Below, in pieces: positions 12,349 through 22,541 of a DNA stretch of 64,000 bases (position 1 is the stretch's first letter; each line of letters opens with the position of its first letter). Made by a program: the position numbers and the translations under genes. The notes below the pieces were generated by a model, which saw nothing but the letters and a program-made list of their open reading frames with translations, was not told the DNA's origin and searched no databases. Origin of the DNA: Rahnella ecdela (GTDB lineage: Bacteria > Pseudomonadota > Gammaproteobacteria > Enterobacterales > Enterobacteriaceae); NCBI RefSeq assembly GCF_019049625.1, contig NZ_JAFMOY010000128.1, forward strand, positions 179,550 through 243,549. Reading direction: 5' to 3'.

Positions 12349-13740
12349 CTAGGAAGATAATGTTCTGATTAAGTTGGAGAAATCTTCTTTGATGTCGTGA
12401 CTTTCTTCACGCAACTGCTCGATTTTACGGCAGGCGTGCAACACCGTGGTATGGTCCCGACCACCGAACGCATCGCCGATTTCTGGCAGGCTGTGGTTGG
12501 TCAGCTCTTTCGCCAGCGCCATCGCCATCTGGCGTGGGCGGGCTACCGAACGGGAACGCCGTTTGGAAAGCAGGTCAGCGACCTTGATTTTATAATATTC
12601 GGCCACTGTTTTCTGAATATTATCGATAGTGACCAGCTTCTCCTGAAGCGCTAACAAATCGCGCAGCGCTTCACGAACGAAGTCGATGGTAATCGCACGG
12701 CCGGTAAAGTTGGCATTGGCGATCACTCGGTTCAGTGCGCCTTCAAGCTCACGCACATTAGAACGCAGACGTTTAGCAATAAAGAAGGCCACTTCGCCCG
12801 GCAGACGAATATCGTTCTCGTCAGCCTTTTTCATCAGAATCGCCACGCGGGTTTCTAATTCAGGCGGCTCGATCGCTACCGTCAGACCCCAGCCGAAACG
12901 CGATTTCAGACGATCTTCAACACCGTTGATCTCTTTTGGATAACGATCCGAGGTCAGGATGATCTGCTGATTACCTTCCAGCAGGGCGTTAAAGGTATGG
13001 AAGAATTCTTCCTGCGAACGTTCTTTATTAGCAAAGAATTGGATGTCATCGATGAGCAACGCATCGACAGAACGGTAGTAACGTTTGAACTCTTCAATGG
13101 CGTTGTTTTGCAGGGCTTTCACCATATCCTGCACAAAACGCTCCGAGTGCATGTACACCACTTTCGCATTGGCTTTACGCGCCATGATGCCGTTACCGAC
13201 CGCATGCAATAAGTGGGTTTTACCCAGACCGGTACCGCCATAAAGGAAGAGCGGGTTATATGCGCCGCCCGGATTGTCCGCCACCTGACGCGCCGCCGCG
13301 CGGGCCAGTTGGTTAGACTTACCTTCTACGAAGTTATCAAAAGTATGTTTTGGATTGACGTTGGAGCGATATGAAAGCTCGGGCTGAACAGGCGAGCTGT
13401 CCCAGCTTGGACGTGAAGGCGCCAGACGCGGAATAGCGGGCGCAGTCTGAGAACTGACGCTGGCCGCAACAGGTTGACTGACGCGCTGAATCATCGGTTT
13501 GCTGCCGACTTCAAAACGCAGCAACGGAGCATCCGTTCCACAGAAATCGTTAAGCAAGCCGTTAATATTGTTTAAATATTTGTCACGAACCCAATCCAGG
13601 ACAAAACGATTCGGGGCGTAAAGCGCCAGCGTATTGTCGTTGAGTTCCGCCTGTAGGGGGCGTATCCACATACTGAATTCTGTGGCAGGTAGTTCATCCT
13701 GCAAACGGGCAAGACATTGCTGCCAAAGCGAAAGTGACAC
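12349..13740 (-). CDS. dnaA: DnaA, chromosomal replication initiator
   Basis: AAA+ initiator that binds DnaA boxes at oriC and melts the origin. I place the start at GTG 13740 (463 aa, [14 protein letters not shown]), not at the GTG four codons upstream, because GGAG lies six bases before it and E. coli also starts there with GTG. Domain I is residues ~1-85, a short linker domain II ~86-130, the AAA+ domain ~131-345 with Walker [11 protein letters not shown] and Walker B LLIDDIQF, and domain IV carries the box-binding [16 protein letters not shown]. coli DnaA is 467 aa; the four-residue difference falls in the variable linker. A divergent control region with DnaA boxes lies upstream. Confidence 0.97.
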   Translation of the reverse strand: MSLSLWQQCLARLQDELPATEFSMWIRPLQAELNDNTLALYAPNRFVLDWVRDKYLNNINGLLNDFCGTDAPLLRFEVGSKPMIQRVSQPVAASVSSQTAPAIPRLAPSRPSWDSSPVQPELSYRSNVNPKHTFDNFVEGKSNQLARAAARQVADNPGGAYNPLFLYGGTGLGKTHLLHAVGNGIMARKANAKVVYMHSERFVQDMVKALQNNAIEEFKRYYRSVDALLIDDIQFFANKERSQEEFFHTFNALLEGNQQIILTSDRYPKEINGVEDRLKSRFGWGLTVAIEPPELETRVAILMKKADENDIRLPGEVAFFIAKRLRSNVRELEGALNRVIANANFTGRAITIDFVREALRDLLALQEKLVTIDNIQKTVAEYYKIKVADLLSKRRSRSVARPRQMAMALAKELTNHSLPEIGDAFGGRDHTTVLHACRKIEQLREESHDIKEDFSNLIRTLSS

Positions 13741-14002
13741 GGCGAACTCCACTCGAACAAGTATAAAAAAAGAAAAGGATCAGGATATTTTTTAAATCAT
13801 GATTTTTGGCACACGTCCCGCCTGCCTGTATAAGGGGAAGGGGGAAATTTCTCTCACCACCCTGTCAGTGGCGTAAAGTCACGTGCGATCCGCTTTTTGC
13901 GGTTTTTGTCGAAAGCTACCCAGACGGGATCGCGATCGGAATGGCGGATCATAACGCAATCCGGCACAGAGATCCTCCCCTTCCTGACAGTTTAGATCCT
14001 TT

Positions 14003-14011
14003 TTATCCACA
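14003..14011 (+). promoter_or_regulatory. DnaA box (TTATCCACA)
   Basis: Perfect consensus 9-mer, 263 bases upstream of the dnaA start codon and next to a GATC. It is in the position expected for the autoregulatory box between the dnaA promoters. Confidence 0.85.
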
Positions 14012-14139
14012 GGCAGCGGTCAGCAAGTGGGTAAGCTTAGCCGATCCTTTTCAAATTAGGCGTTGTAATCATCACTCTGATGAAAAAATAGGAGTCCGCT
14101 GAGCTAAATTTCACCAGACTGAGAGAAAGATCTCAGCCC

Positions 14140-14148
14140 TGTGGATAA
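14140..14148 (-). promoter_or_regulatory. DnaA box (TTATCCACA, reverse)
   Basis: Perfect consensus on the - strand (TGTGGATAA on +), flanked by GATC, 18 bases upstream of the distal rpmH promoter. It could affect both dnaA and rpmH. Confidence 0.75.
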
Positions 14149-14165
14149 GGATCAGCCAAGGATCC

Positions 14166-14193
14166 TTGCGATTTGCGACAGAGTCCGTATAAT
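14166..14193 (+). promoter_or_regulatory. distal rpmH promoter
   Basis: TTGCGA, a 16-base spacer and a perfect TATAAT, 243 bases before the rpmH start codon. Confidence 0.65.
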
Positions 14194-14304
14194 CCTCAGC
14201 CCTACGTGTGAAGCCTGTGTTCCTGATGGTCATAACCAGATGGATATTGCGGTGTGACCACGGGCAATTCTGGTAAACACTTGAACCATTTCTGGCAATG
14301 TAAA

Positions 14305-14333
14305 TTGACTCAGGACTGTACAGTTATTACAAT
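14305..14333 (+). promoter_or_regulatory. proximal rpmH promoter
   Basis: TTGACT, a 17-base spacer and TACAAT, about 100 bases before the rpmH start codon. It is the better-spaced of the two sigma-70 promoters here and probably the main one for rpmH-rnpA. Confidence 0.75.
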
Positions 14334-14423
14334 CCCGCTTCTTTATATGTTGCGACAAAGGCACCGGTCGTTTTTTCGCCGAAATGTCTTCGCGTTTACT
14401 GATCAGTAATAATTTAAGTTTAG

Positions 14424-14576
<153 letters not shown>

Positions 14577-14594
14577 TAAAAGCTAACCTATTTA

Positions 14595-14954
14595 GTGGTT
14601 AAGCTCGCTTTTCCCAGGGAGTTACGTTTGTTAACTCCCCGTCATTTCACTTTCGTCTTCCAGCAGCCACAACGGGCTGGCACGCCGCAAATCACTATAC
14701 TCGGCCGCCTGAACGAGCTGGGGCATCCCCGCATCGGTCTCACCGTCGCAAAAAAACACGTCAAACGCGCACATGAACGCAATCGGATTAAACGCCTAAC
14801 CCGCGAAAGTTTCCGGCTGAATCAACATACGCTGCCGTCGATGGATTTTGTGGTAGTCGCCAAGAAGGGTGTCGCCGATTTAGATAATCGCGCGCTGACG
14901 GAAGCGTTGGAGAAATTATGGCGTCGACATTGCCGACAGGCTCCCGCATCCTGA
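14595..14954 (+). CDS. rnpA: Ribonuclease P protein component
   Basis: A 119-residue basic protein that binds the RNase P RNA and helps mature tRNA 5' ends. It starts at GTG ([17 protein letters not shown]), as in E. coli, and has the same length. The family signature [14 protein letters not shown] lies at ~60-74, where arginines contact the catalytic RNA. The 3' end overlaps yidD by 37 bases in another frame, the usual arrangement in this cluster. Confidence 0.97.
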   Translation: MVKLAFPRELRLLTPRHFTFVFQQPQRAGTPQITILGRLNELGHPRIGLTVAKKHVKRAHERNRIKRLTRESFRLNQHTLPSMDFVVVAKKGVADLDNRALTEALEKLWRRHCRQAPAS

Positions 14955-15175
14955 TTAAGCTGATACGTGGTTATCAGTTATTCATCAGTCCGTTGCTCGG
15001 GCCACATTGCCGCTTTCGACCAACCTGCTCTCAATACGGTATTGAAGCAATTGGTCGTTTTGGCATGTTAAAAGGCAGTTGGTTGACTTTGAAACGCGTA
15101 TTAAAATGCCATCCTTTGAACCCAGGTGGTGATGACCCCGTACCGCCGAAAACCGACAATAACAGAGAACACTAA
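14918..15175 (+). CDS. yidD: YidD, membrane protein insertion efficiency factor
   Basis: An 85-residue protein with a short amphipathic/hydrophobic N-terminal half ([19 protein letters not shown]) and the conserved cysteine motif [10 protein letters not shown], followed by CHPLNPGG. E. coli YidD is also 85 aa. It sits at the inner face of the membrane near YidC and assists membrane protein insertion. It starts inside rnpA and ends two bases before yidC, so translation of the three genes is probably coupled. Confidence 0.95.
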   Translation: MASTLPTGSRILIKLIRGYQLFISPLLGPHCRFRPTCSQYGIEAIGRFGMLKGSWLTLKRVLKCHPLNPGGDDPVPPKTDNNREH

Positions 15176-15177
15176 CG

Positions 15178-16812
15178 ATGGATTCGCAACGCAATCTTTT
15201 CCTCATCGCTCTGCTGTTCGTGTCTTTCATGATCTGGCAGGCATGGCAAACGGACCACGCTCCGCAACCGGCCAACCAGACCACGCAACAGACTGCGAAC
15301 ACTGCAAACGGTGATGCTGCTAACCAGGCTGTTCCTGGTAGCGGAAAGGGCAAATTAATTACAGTTAACAGTGATGTGCTGTCATTAACGATCAACACAC
15401 GTGGCGGCGATATTGAGCAGGCTCTGCTGACTGCTTACCCAACTACTTTGGGTTCTGACCAGCCTTTCCAGTTACTGGAAACCACTCCTAATTTCCTCTA
15501 TCAGGCACAAAGCGGTCTGACAGGTAAAAACGGTCCAGATAATCCGGCGAACGGCGAACGTCCTCTGTTCCAGACCAGCTCGGATACCTTCACAATGGCT
15601 GAAGGCCAGTCTGAACTGCGCATTCCGATGACTTACACGGCGGCAAATGGTGCGATTTACACCAAAACCTTCGTGATCAAACGTGGCTCTTACGCGGTGA
15701 GTGTTGAATACAACATCAACAACACCACAGCAGCTCCGCTTGAACTGACTCTGTTCGGTCAGCTGAAACAAACCACCGAATTGCCTAAGCACCGTGACAC
15801 CGGCAGCAATAACTTTGCTCTGCACACGTTCCGCGGCGCGGCATACTCCTCAAGTGATGACAAATATCAGAAATACGCGTTCGATAAGAGCGAAGTGCTG
15901 AATGTCACCACTCAGGGCGGTTGGGTTGCGATGCTGCAGCAGTACTTTGCGACTGCGTGGATCCCGTCAGCGAAAGACACCAACAACTTCTTTACCAGCA
16001 CCAACAACGGCATTTCTTCGATTGGTTTCAAAGGCACGCCGTTTACCGTTGCACCAGGTGCACAACAGCAAGTGGCTTCCACCCTGTGGGTTGGCCCTGA
16101 AATTCAGGACAAGATGGCGGCCATCGCGCCTCACCTTGACCTGACTGTTGACTACGGTTGGTTATGGTTCATCTCTCAGCCACTGTTCAAACTGTTGAAA
16201 TTCATTCAAGGGTTTGTCGGCAACTGGGGCTTCTCGATCATCGTTATCACCTTTATTGTCCGCGGTATCATGTATCCACTGACCCGCGCTCAGTACACGT
16301 CGATGGCGAAAATGCGTATGTTGCAGCCGAAACTGGCCGCGATGCGTGAACGTATCGGTGATGACAAACAGCGCATGAGTCAGGAAATGATGGCGCTGTA
16401 TAAGTCTGAGAAAGTGAACCCGCTGGGTGGTTGTCTGCCGCTGGTTATTCAGATGCCAATCTTCCTGGCACTGTATTACATGCTGTCTGGTTCCATTGAA
16501 TTGCGCCACGCGCCTTTCATCCTGTGGATCCATGACCTGTCAGCGCAAGACCCGTACTACATTCTGCCGGTTCTGATGGGTATCACGATGTTCTTCATTC
16601 AGAAGATGTCGCCGACCACCGTCACTGACCCGATGCAGCAGAAGATCATGACCTTCATGCCGGTCATCTTCACCGTGTTCTTCCTGTGGTTCCCTTCCGG
16701 TCTGGTGGTGTACTACATCGTCAGTAACCTGGTAACCATTCTCCAGCAGCAGCTGATTTATCGCGGGCTGGAAAAACGTGGCCTGCACAGCCGCGACAAG
16801 AAAAAGTCATAA
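15178..16812 (+). CDS. yidC: YidC membrane protein insertase
   Basis: A 544-residue Oxa1/Alb3-family insertase. An N-terminal anchor ([17 protein letters not shown], ~6-22) is followed by a large periplasmic beta-sandwich domain (~25-340). The conserved five-helix core then runs from ~350, including the hydrophilic-groove helix with [21 protein letters not shown], which carries the conserved arginine at about residue 363. The tail is basic (SRDKKKS). It inserts proteins alone or with SecYEG. It includes ATP synthase subunit c among its known clients, and that gene (atpE) also lies in this window. Confidence 0.97.
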   Translation: MDSQRNLFLIALLFVSFMIWQAWQTDHAPQPANQTTQQTANTANGDAANQAVPGSGKGKLITVNSDVLSLTINTRGGDIEQALLTAYPTTLGSDQPFQLLETTPNFLYQAQSGLTGKNGPDNPANGERPLFQTSSDTFTMAEGQSELRIPMTYTAANGAIYTKTFVIKRGSYAVSVEYNINNTTAAPLELTLFGQLKQTTELPKHRDTGSNNFALHTFRGAAYSSSDDKYQKYAFDKSEVLNVTTQGGWVAMLQQYFATAWIPSAKDTNNFFTSTNNGISSIGFKGTPFTVAPGAQQQVASTLWVGPEIQDKMAAIAPHLDLTVDYGWLWFISQPLFKLLKFIQGFVGNWGFSIIVITFIVRGIMYPLTRAQYTSMAKMRMLQPKLAAMRERIGDDKQRMSQEMMALYKSEKVNPLGGCLPLVIQMPIFLALYYMLSGSIELRHAPFILWIHDLSAQDPYYILPVLMGITMFFIQKMSPTTVTDPMQQKIMTFMPVIFTVFFLWFPSGLVVYYIVSNLVTILQQQLIYRGLEKRGLHSRDKKKS

Positions 16813-16864
16813 GTGAATGTCAGGGCGGCTTTCGTCCTGACAGCTAAACTTGATGATTAAAGAT

Positions 16865-16890
16865 AAAGGCGGTCATTTTGACCGCCTTTT
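16865..16890 (+). terminator. terminator between yidC and mnmE
   Basis: Perfect 11-bp stem AAAGGCGGTCA / TGACCGCCTTT with a 3-base loop and a short T tract. A weaker inverted repeat GTCAGG/CCTGAC lies just upstream. Confidence 0.75.
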
Positions 16891-16926
16891 GCATATCCGT
16901 AAAAAGACCCAAAGAGATCAAACGTT

Positions 16927-18291
16927 ATGAGCACCTCAGATACCATCATTGCCCAGGCAACGCCCCCAGGACGCGGTGGTGTGGGCATTTTGCGCATTTC
17001 CGGTCGTGCGGCGCGTGATGTGGCACAGGCTGTCTTAGGTAAGCTGCCAAAACCGCGTTATGCCGATTATCTGCCGTTTCAGGATGCAGACGGCAGTACG
17101 CTGGATCAGGGCATCGCGCTGTGGTTCCCCGGCCCGAATTCCTTTACCGGTGAAGACGTGCTTGAGCTGCAGGGCCACGGCGGACCCGTGATCCTGGATT
17201 TGCTGCTTAAACGCATTATCGCGCTGGAAAACGTACGTATTGCGCGCCCGGGCGAATTCTCTGAGCGGGCTTTCCTCAACGATAAGCTCGATCTGGCACA
17301 GGCCGAGGCGATTGCTGACCTTATCGACGCCAGTTCCGAGCAGGCCGCGCGTTCGGCGGTTAATTCGCTTCAGGGCGCTTTCTCGAACCGTATTCATCAT
17401 CTGGTGGAAGCACTCACTCACCTGCGGATCTTTGTCGAGGCGGCTATAGACTTCCCGGATGAGGAAATCGACTTCCTGTCCGACGGTAAAATCGAAGCCA
17501 AACTCAATACGGTGATGGGCGATCTTGATGCGGTGCGTGCCGAAGCGCGTCAGGGCAGTCTGCTGCGCGAAGGGATGAAAGTAGTGATTGCCGGACGTCC
17601 GAACGCCGGTAAATCCAGCCTGCTGAACGCACTGGCGGGTCGTGAAGCGGCCATCGTCACAGATATCGCAGGCACCACGCGCGACGTATTGCGCGAGCAC
17701 ATTCACCTCGACGGCATGCCGTTGCACATCATCGACACTGCCGGTTTACGTGAAGCCAGCGACGAAGTGGAGCGCATTGGTATCGAACGTGCGTGGAACG
17801 AGATCGAACAGGCTGACTTAGTGCTGTTTATGGTCGACGGCACGACAACAGCGGCAACCGAACCTGCGGATATCTGGCCGGAATTTATGGCTCGTCTGCC
17901 CGCGACGTTACCGATTGTCGTTGTGCGCAATAAAGCGGATATCACCGGCGAAGCGCTGGGACAAACAGAAGTGAATGGTCACTCACTTATCCGCCTTTCC
18001 GCACGTACCGGCGATGGCGTGGATTTGCTGCGCGATCATCTGAAACAGGTCATGGGCTTTAATCACAATATGGAAGGCGGATTTCTCGCCCGTCGCCGTC
18101 ACTTACAGGCGCTTGAGGAGGCTGCACAGCATCTGGTGCAGGGTAAAGACCAGCTGCTTGGCGCATGGGCCGGAGAATTACTGGCAGAAGAACTGCGTCT
18201 GGCGCAGCAATCACTGAGCGAAATTACCGGCGAATTTACATCAGATGATTTGCTGGGGCGCATCTTCTCCAGTTTCTGTATCGGTAAATAA
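16927..18291 (+). CDS. mnmE: tRNA modification GTPase MnmE
   Basis: A 454-residue GTPase, the same length as E. coli MnmE. With MnmG it installs the cmnm5 group on wobble uridine 34 of several tRNAs. The N-terminal tetrahydrofolate-binding domain (~1-118) begins [22 protein letters not shown]. The helical domain carries the inserted G domain, with G1 GRPNAGKSS (~224), G3 DTAG and G4 NKAD. The C-terminus FCIGK holds the catalytically important cysteine. Its partner gene mnmG is in this window at 48045-49934. Confidence 0.97.
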   Translation: MSTSDTIIAQATPPGRGGVGILRISGRAARDVAQAVLGKLPKPRYADYLPFQDADGSTLDQGIALWFPGPNSFTGEDVLELQGHGGPVILDLLLKRIIALENVRIARPGEFSERAFLNDKLDLAQAEAIADLIDASSEQAARSAVNSLQGAFSNRIHHLVEALTHLRIFVEAAIDFPDEEIDFLSDGKIEAKLNTVMGDLDAVRAEARQGSLLREGMKVVIAGRPNAGKSSLLNALAGREAAIVTDIAGTTRDVLREHIHLDGMPLHIIDTAGLREASDEVERIGIERAWNEIEQADLVLFMVDGTTTAATEPADIWPEFMARLPATLPIVVVRNKADITGEALGQTEVNGHSLIRLSARTGDGVDLLRDHLKQVMGFNHNMEGGFLARRRHLQALEEAAQHLVQGKDQLLGAWAGELLAEELRLAQQSLSEITGEFTSDDLLGRIFSSFCIGK

Positions 18292-18312
18292 TTCAGTTTA
18301 AGTCCGTTTTGA

Positions 18313-18349
18313 AAGAGAGTAAGCGAGCAATCACTTACCCTCTTTTTTT
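18313..18349. terminator. terminator between mnmE and the cytochrome c gene
   Basis: Stem AAGAGAGTAAG / CTTACCCTCTT with one mismatch and seven T residues on the + strand. It lies between convergent genes and clearly suits mnmE. Confidence 0.8.
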
Positions 18350-18362
18350 ACTTACTTATCAG

Positions 18363-19679
18363 TTATTTACTTATTTTTGGCTCGTCAGGTTTCGTGAGTT
18401 TACGTAGCTCTTTCACCTGTGAGACACTGACCGCTGACGCCTGATTCCCCCATCCGTTGCGGATAAAGTTCACCACATCCGCCACCTGCTGATCATCAAG
18501 CCGCCACGCAAAATCAGGCATCGCCAGACCGGTCGGTGCGGCCTGTGTTTTAGGCGCATGAGAACCGTTTAACACAATATTGATCACAGAGGATGGGTCA
18601 TCGCTGACCACTGCCGGATTCTGCGCCAGCTGCGGGAAGGCGTTTTTCTCTCCCTGTCCGCTGGAAAGATGACAACCCGAACAGTTATCCAGATAAACCT
18701 GCGCGCCAACCTTCGACACATCGCCTTTCTTTAAAGCCTCAGTGGTACTGTTGTTGTTGACCTGAACCCCGGCTTTACCCTTGGTTGGCAGGGATTTCAG
18801 ATACACCGCAATAGCATGACGATCTTTATCGTTCAGATACTGGGTACTGTCCTGAATTACCTCCACCATCGATCCGAAGGCCGCCGTCCGCTCCGTGCGT
18901 CCGCTCCCGAGGAACAGACTGATTTCCTCTTCATTCCACTGTCCCAGGCCGGTGGTCGCTTCGCCGCGCAGATCGGGTGCATGCCAGCCTTCGAGCGTAC
19001 CTCCGGAGAGATAATCGCTGTCATTCTGGTCGAGCGCTTTCTCTTCATAGCCAATACCACGCGGGGTATGGCAACTGCCACAATGGCCTAAGCCCTGAAC
19101 CAGATAGGCACCCCGGTTCCAGTCAGCGGTCTGCTGCGGATCAGAGTGATAGGGCTTTTTCTCCAGGAAGACGCTGTTCCATACCGCTAACGGCCAGCGC
19201 ATGCTTAACGGGAACGGTATATCGCTGTCACGGTTCTTCTGATCAACCGCCGGAACCTGATGGATGAAATAAAGATACAGATCATGTACATCGGCGTCGG
19301 ACATTTTGCTGAATGACGGATAAGGCATTGCCGGATAAAGATGGTGACCATCTTTGGCAATCCCCTCACGCAGGGCTTTGCTGAAATCTTCCTCGGAGTA
19401 ATTGCCGATACCGGTATTTTTATCCGGCGTGATATTACTCGAGTAGATAGCGCCTACCGGCGTGCTCATCTTCAGGCCACCTGCGAAACTTTTGCCGCCG
19501 GGTCCGGTGTGGCAGGCCACGCAGTCACCCGCACGGGAAAGATATTCACCCTGTTTAATCTGCGCACTGATGTCGTTATTTTCTGCCGCCATAACCTGAG
19601 CAGTCAGCGTCATACCGGTCATTCCCAGGCCCAGCCATAATCCGCGGCGCCATAATGAACTCTTGTTTTCTTTGATCAT
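18363..19679 (-). CDS. triheme cytochrome c subunit of a membrane-bound gluconate-type dehydrogenase
   Basis: A 438-residue exported protein with an N-terminal signal sequence (~1-31, ending AQVMA) and three CxxCH heme sites: C53-C56-H57 (CVACH), C200-C203-H204 (CGSCH) and C333-C336-H337 (CSGCH). This matches the cytochrome c subunits of acetic-acid-bacterial and enterobacterial gluconate 2-dehydrogenase, 2-ketogluconate dehydrogenase and alcohol dehydrogenase. It passes electrons from the flavoprotein to ubiquinone at the periplasmic face. It is the last gene of a three-gene operon, 13 bases after the flavoprotein gene. Which sugar acid is used cannot be told from sequence alone. Confidence 0.88.
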   Translation of the reverse strand: MIKENKSSLWRRGLWLGLGMTGMTLTAQVMAAENNDISAQIKQGEYLSRAGDCVACHTGPGGKSFAGGLKMSTPVGAIYSSNITPDKNTGIGNYSEEDFSKALREGIAKDGHHLYPAMPYPSFSKMSDADVHDLYLYFIHQVPAVDQKNRDSDIPFPLSMRWPLAVWNSVFLEKKPYHSDPQQTADWNRGAYLVQGLGHCGSCHTPRGIGYEEKALDQNDSDYLSGGTLEGWHAPDLRGEATTGLGQWNEEEISLFLGSGRTERTAAFGSMVEVIQDSTQYLNDKDRHAIAVYLKSLPTKGKAGVQVNNNSTTEALKKGDVSKVGAQVYLDNCSGCHLSSGQGEKNAFPQLAQNPAVVSDDPSSVINIVLNGSHAPKTQAAPTGLAMPDFAWRLDDQQVADVVNFIRNGWGNQASAVSVSQVKELRKLTKPDEPKISK

Positions 19680-19692
19680 GATATCGTCCTGA

Positions 19693-21471
19693 TTATGCCT
19701 GAACCAAAGGTCCCGGATGGGCTAAGTACTGAGTACGAATGGCATTGGCGGCAAAATAGGCCAGCGCCCCAACCACGCCCGTCGGGTTGTAGGCCAGATT
19801 CTGTGGAAACGCAGAAGCACCCAGTACAAACAGATTAGGTACATCCCAGCTCTGCAAATATTTGTTCACGACGCTGTTTTTCGGTGAGTCACCCATGATC
19901 GCGCCACCGGTGACATGCGTTGACTGGTAGGGTTTCACATCAAAATGGTCACCGGGTTTTAGCTGACTGACCGACATGCTCTTTGGATTCATCACGTTGG
20001 CAATTTTCTTCATTTGCTCAGTGATGTAATCAGTCATCTTGTATTCGTTATCCTGCCAGTCAAAGGTCATGCGCAGTAAGGGATAGCCATAGGTGTCTTT
20101 ATAAGTGGGATCGAGATCGAGGTAACATTGCTTATAGGGCATAACCGACCCTTCGGAACCAATGGACATCGAATGCAGGTAATTATCTTTGATGCCCTGC
20201 TTCCAGCCGCTGCCCCAGGTCGGAGTACCCTTAGGCAAGGACATTTGCTGGATAGGGCGACCACCGGTACGGACTGCCGAGATATATGCGCCACCGATGA
20301 ACCCGAGCTTGGCGTGATCAAAGTTTTCTGCATTGAAGTCATCGATAACCGTCCCGGCTGCCCCGGCGCCAATAAACGGATTGAACGTTTTGCTCTCATC
20401 AAAGAAAAGCGAGATACCACTGTTCATCTGGTAGGCAAAGTTTTTACCCACCACACCTTCGCCGGTTTTCGGGTCATATGGTGTACCGATTTTTGACATC
20501 AGCAGCAGGCGAACGTTATGAAGCTGGAAGGCGCTTAAGATAACCAGATCCGCCGTCTGTTCGACTTTCTCACCATAAGCATCAATGTAGGTAACGCCGG
20601 TGGCCTTTTTACCGGTGGAATCCGTGTTGATACTCACCACCTGCGCGCGCGTTCTGAGAGAAAAGTTCTTCTTCTGATAAAGCGCAGGCAAAATCGTGCT
20701 TTGCGGGGAAGCTTTAGAGTAGTTGTAACACCCAAAACGCTCGCAAAAACCGCAGAAATTACATGCACCTAACTGCACACCATAAAAGTTGGTGTAAGGT
20801 TCTGAGGCGTTAGCCGCCGGGATAGGGAACGGATGGAAGCCAAGTGACTTCGCGGCGTCACCGAACAGTGAGCCCGAATAGAGCTGCGTCAGCGCGGGTG
20901 TCGGATAGCCCTGCTGGCGTTTCGCTTCAAAAGGATTTCCGCCCTCAATGATTTTTCCCTGGATATTACCCGCCGTTCCCGAGGTGCCACACAACCGCTC
21001 GAATTTATCGAAGAAGGGTTCAAGCTCATCGTAAGTCACCCCATGATCCTGAACGGTCATATCAGCAGGGATAAATTTTTCCCCGTAGCGATCCACTACC
21101 GTAGAGCGCATGGTCAGATCCGCAGGCAGCGCCCGCCATTGCATACCATTCCAGTGAACCCCTGCACCGCCCACACCATTACCGGGCAGAAACGCGCCAA
21201 ACTGGCGGTAAGGCACGGCGAAATCTGCCGAGGTATGACGTACGGTAACCGTCTCTTTCGCTGTCTCCTGGAATAACTTCAGGCGGATACCGTAAGTCAG
21301 CTCATCAGCAATACGCGGGTAAGCAAAGTCAGGGTAAGTATCACGCTGCTCGCCGCGTTCCAGCGCCAGAACTTCAAGACCGGCCTCCGCCAGCTCCATC
21401 GCCATAATAGCGCCCGTCCAGCCTAGTCCCACTACCACCACATCAACATGCTTATTCTTTTGAGTACTCAT
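19693..21471 (-). CDS. GMC-family flavoprotein subunit of a gluconate-type dehydrogenase
   Basis: A 592-residue glucose-methanol-choline oxidoreductase. The FAD-binding GLGWTG loop is at ~15-20 and the acidic end of the fold is ALERG at ~36-40. A cysteine cluster C237-x2-C240-x2-C243-x4-C248 lies in the part where FAD-dependent fructose and glucose dehydrogenases hold a 3Fe-4S cluster, so iron-sulfur binding is likely here. The C-terminal half has the catalytic-region strings STHVTGGAIMGDSP and NPTGVVGALAYFAANAIR. It lacks its own signal and probably crosses the membrane with the Tat-exported small subunit. Gluconate 2-dehydrogenase or 2-ketogluconate dehydrogenase are both possible. Confidence 0.87.
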   Translation of the reverse strand: MSTQKNKHVDVVVVGLGWTGAIMAMELAEAGLEVLALERGEQRDTYPDFAYPRIADELTYGIRLKLFQETAKETVTVRHTSADFAVPYRQFGAFLPGNGVGGAGVHWNGMQWRALPADLTMRSTVVDRYGEKFIPADMTVQDHGVTYDELEPFFDKFERLCGTSGTAGNIQGKIIEGGNPFEAKRQQGYPTPALTQLYSGSLFGDAAKSLGFHPFPIPAANASEPYTNFYGVQLGACNFCGFCERFGCYNYSKASPQSTILPALYQKKNFSLRTRAQVVSINTDSTGKKATGVTYIDAYGEKVEQTADLVILSAFQLHNVRLLLMSKIGTPYDPKTGEGVVGKNFAYQMNSGISLFFDESKTFNPFIGAGAAGTVIDDFNAENFDHAKLGFIGGAYISAVRTGGRPIQQMSLPKGTPTWGSGWKQGIKDNYLHSMSIGSEGSVMPYKQCYLDLDPTYKDTYGYPLLRMTFDWQDNEYKMTDYITEQMKKIANVMNPKSMSVSQLKPGDHFDVKPYQSTHVTGGAIMGDSPKNSVVNKYLQSWDVPNLFVLGASAFPQNLAYNPTGVVGALAYFAANAIRTQYLAHPGPLVQA

Positions 21472-22193
21472 TACGCATTCCTTTTGCTGGAAATACTGAC
21501 CGGGCCAAGCGGATAAGCCTGGTTATGTTTCCCTGCCCAGTCTTTGTAGTCGGCACGGGCGCCGGGGAAGCCTATCAGCTTCCACGATGCCAGACTCTGG
21601 TTGCCACTGTGGATCGGGTCTGACAGATAGCCTTCTTTGGTATTCATCAGCAGCTGAGTGAAAAACGCATTGCCGGTCAGTTCTTCGAATTTAAGATGGT
21701 TAGCTTCGAGGGAGGTCAACAGGTCGTTTTGCTGAGTTACGGTTAAATCAGCGAATTTCTTCTGATACTGCTGCTGGCAGTGAGCATCTACGGCTTTGAT
21801 CCCCAGGCGGTAGGTGTCACGCGGGGTGAGTTTTGACTGATAGCCCAGAGTGGGAGCTGCTTCAACAAAAGGAGGATGCATATACCACAGGCCGCCGTGG
21901 CCGTAGGGCAGCTCCATTTGTTTGTCGATATATTCCGGCACGCCCTGGCTGACCGCACCCGGCCCGTTGGCATCGGTTGGGATCAGGCGTTCACAAGCGG
22001 CCAGAAGAAAGCGCCACTCTTCGTTATTGAAAAAAATCGGCACGTAGTGCTGGGAAACCCCCTCGGCTGCTTTACTGTTTTTGGGGGAAAGCGCCAATGC
22101 GCCGGTCGAAGCTGTCGCCACCAGAGGGACTAAAGCGAGTGTCTTTTTGAGAAATCCACGCCTCGAGGACGGGATATTATTTTTTTCCGACAT
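21471..22193 (-). CDS. gluconate 2-dehydrogenase subunit 3 family protein (small subunit, Tat signal)
   Basis: A 240-residue protein of the gluconate 2-dehydrogenase subunit 3 family. The N-terminus has a twin-arginine signal, SRRGFLKK (~10-17), followed by a hydrophobic stretch ending near TGALALSP. The small subunit acts as a chaperone and export partner for the flavoprotein and stays in the complex. Its end overlaps the flavoprotein start by one base, and it is first in the operon. The small-large-cytochrome order is the one I recall for Erwinia/Pantoea gluconate dehydrogenase. E. coli lacks it. Confidence 0.88.
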   Translation of the reverse strand: MSEKNNIPSSRRGFLKKTLALVPLVATASTGALALSPKNSKAAEGVSQHYVPIFFNNEEWRFLLAACERLIPTDANGPGAVSQGVPEYIDKQMELPYGHGGLWYMHPPFVEAAPTLGYQSKLTPRDTYRLGIKAVDAHCQQQYQKKFADLTVTQQNDLLTSLEANHLKFEELTGNAFFTQLLMNTKEGYLSDPIHSGNQSLASWKLIGFPGARADYKDWAGKHNQAYPLGPVSISSKRNA

Positions 22194-22490
22194 AGGTGAT
22201 CCTCACACTAATCATTAACAATCAATAAACAATTTCGTTTAAAATAATAGGGTTTTGTATATAGATTGTTAACCAAGGTTAGGTTGCAAATAATTACAAA
22301 ACGTTCGGAATTTACCTGTCGAAAAAATATTCTACTGCCATACAAGAATAGCCACAGTATAAGAAGGGTTAAAAAGCAGGCGGCAGAATAAAAGGAAAGG
22401 GATAGTCAAAAAAATAGGAGATCAGACTTGCGGATAAATTGTGCTATTTTCTCAAAAGGCGATAAAAAAAGCCTATTTATTAAGAAAATA
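22194..22490. other. non-coding gap upstream of the gluconate-type dehydrogenase operon
   Basis: About 300 AT-rich bases. It must hold the dehydrogenase operon promoter on the - strand. I could not pick convincing -35/-10 elements or a regulator site. No open frame of interest is present. Confidence 0.5.
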
Positions 22491-22512
22491 CCCGAAGCGT
22501 TGTGCTTCGGGC
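22491..22512 (-). terminator. putative terminator of the chemoreceptor gene
   Basis: A perfect 8-bp stem CCCGAAGC / GCTTCGGG with a 6-base loop lies 30 bases after the chemoreceptor stop. On the - strand a modest TATTTTCTT tract follows. Confidence 0.65.
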
Positions 22513-22541
22513 ATTAAATTTTAGTGCGTTATAACAACTTC

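Noticed and set aside
13741..13752. Upstream GTG start for dnaA
   Set aside because: It overlaps the GGAG ribosome site of the conserved GTG start at 13740.
13806..14102. 98-codon + strand frame in the dnaA/rpmH gap
   Set aside because: It covers the DnaA box and control sequences, has low-complexity unrelated sequence and no credible ribosome site.
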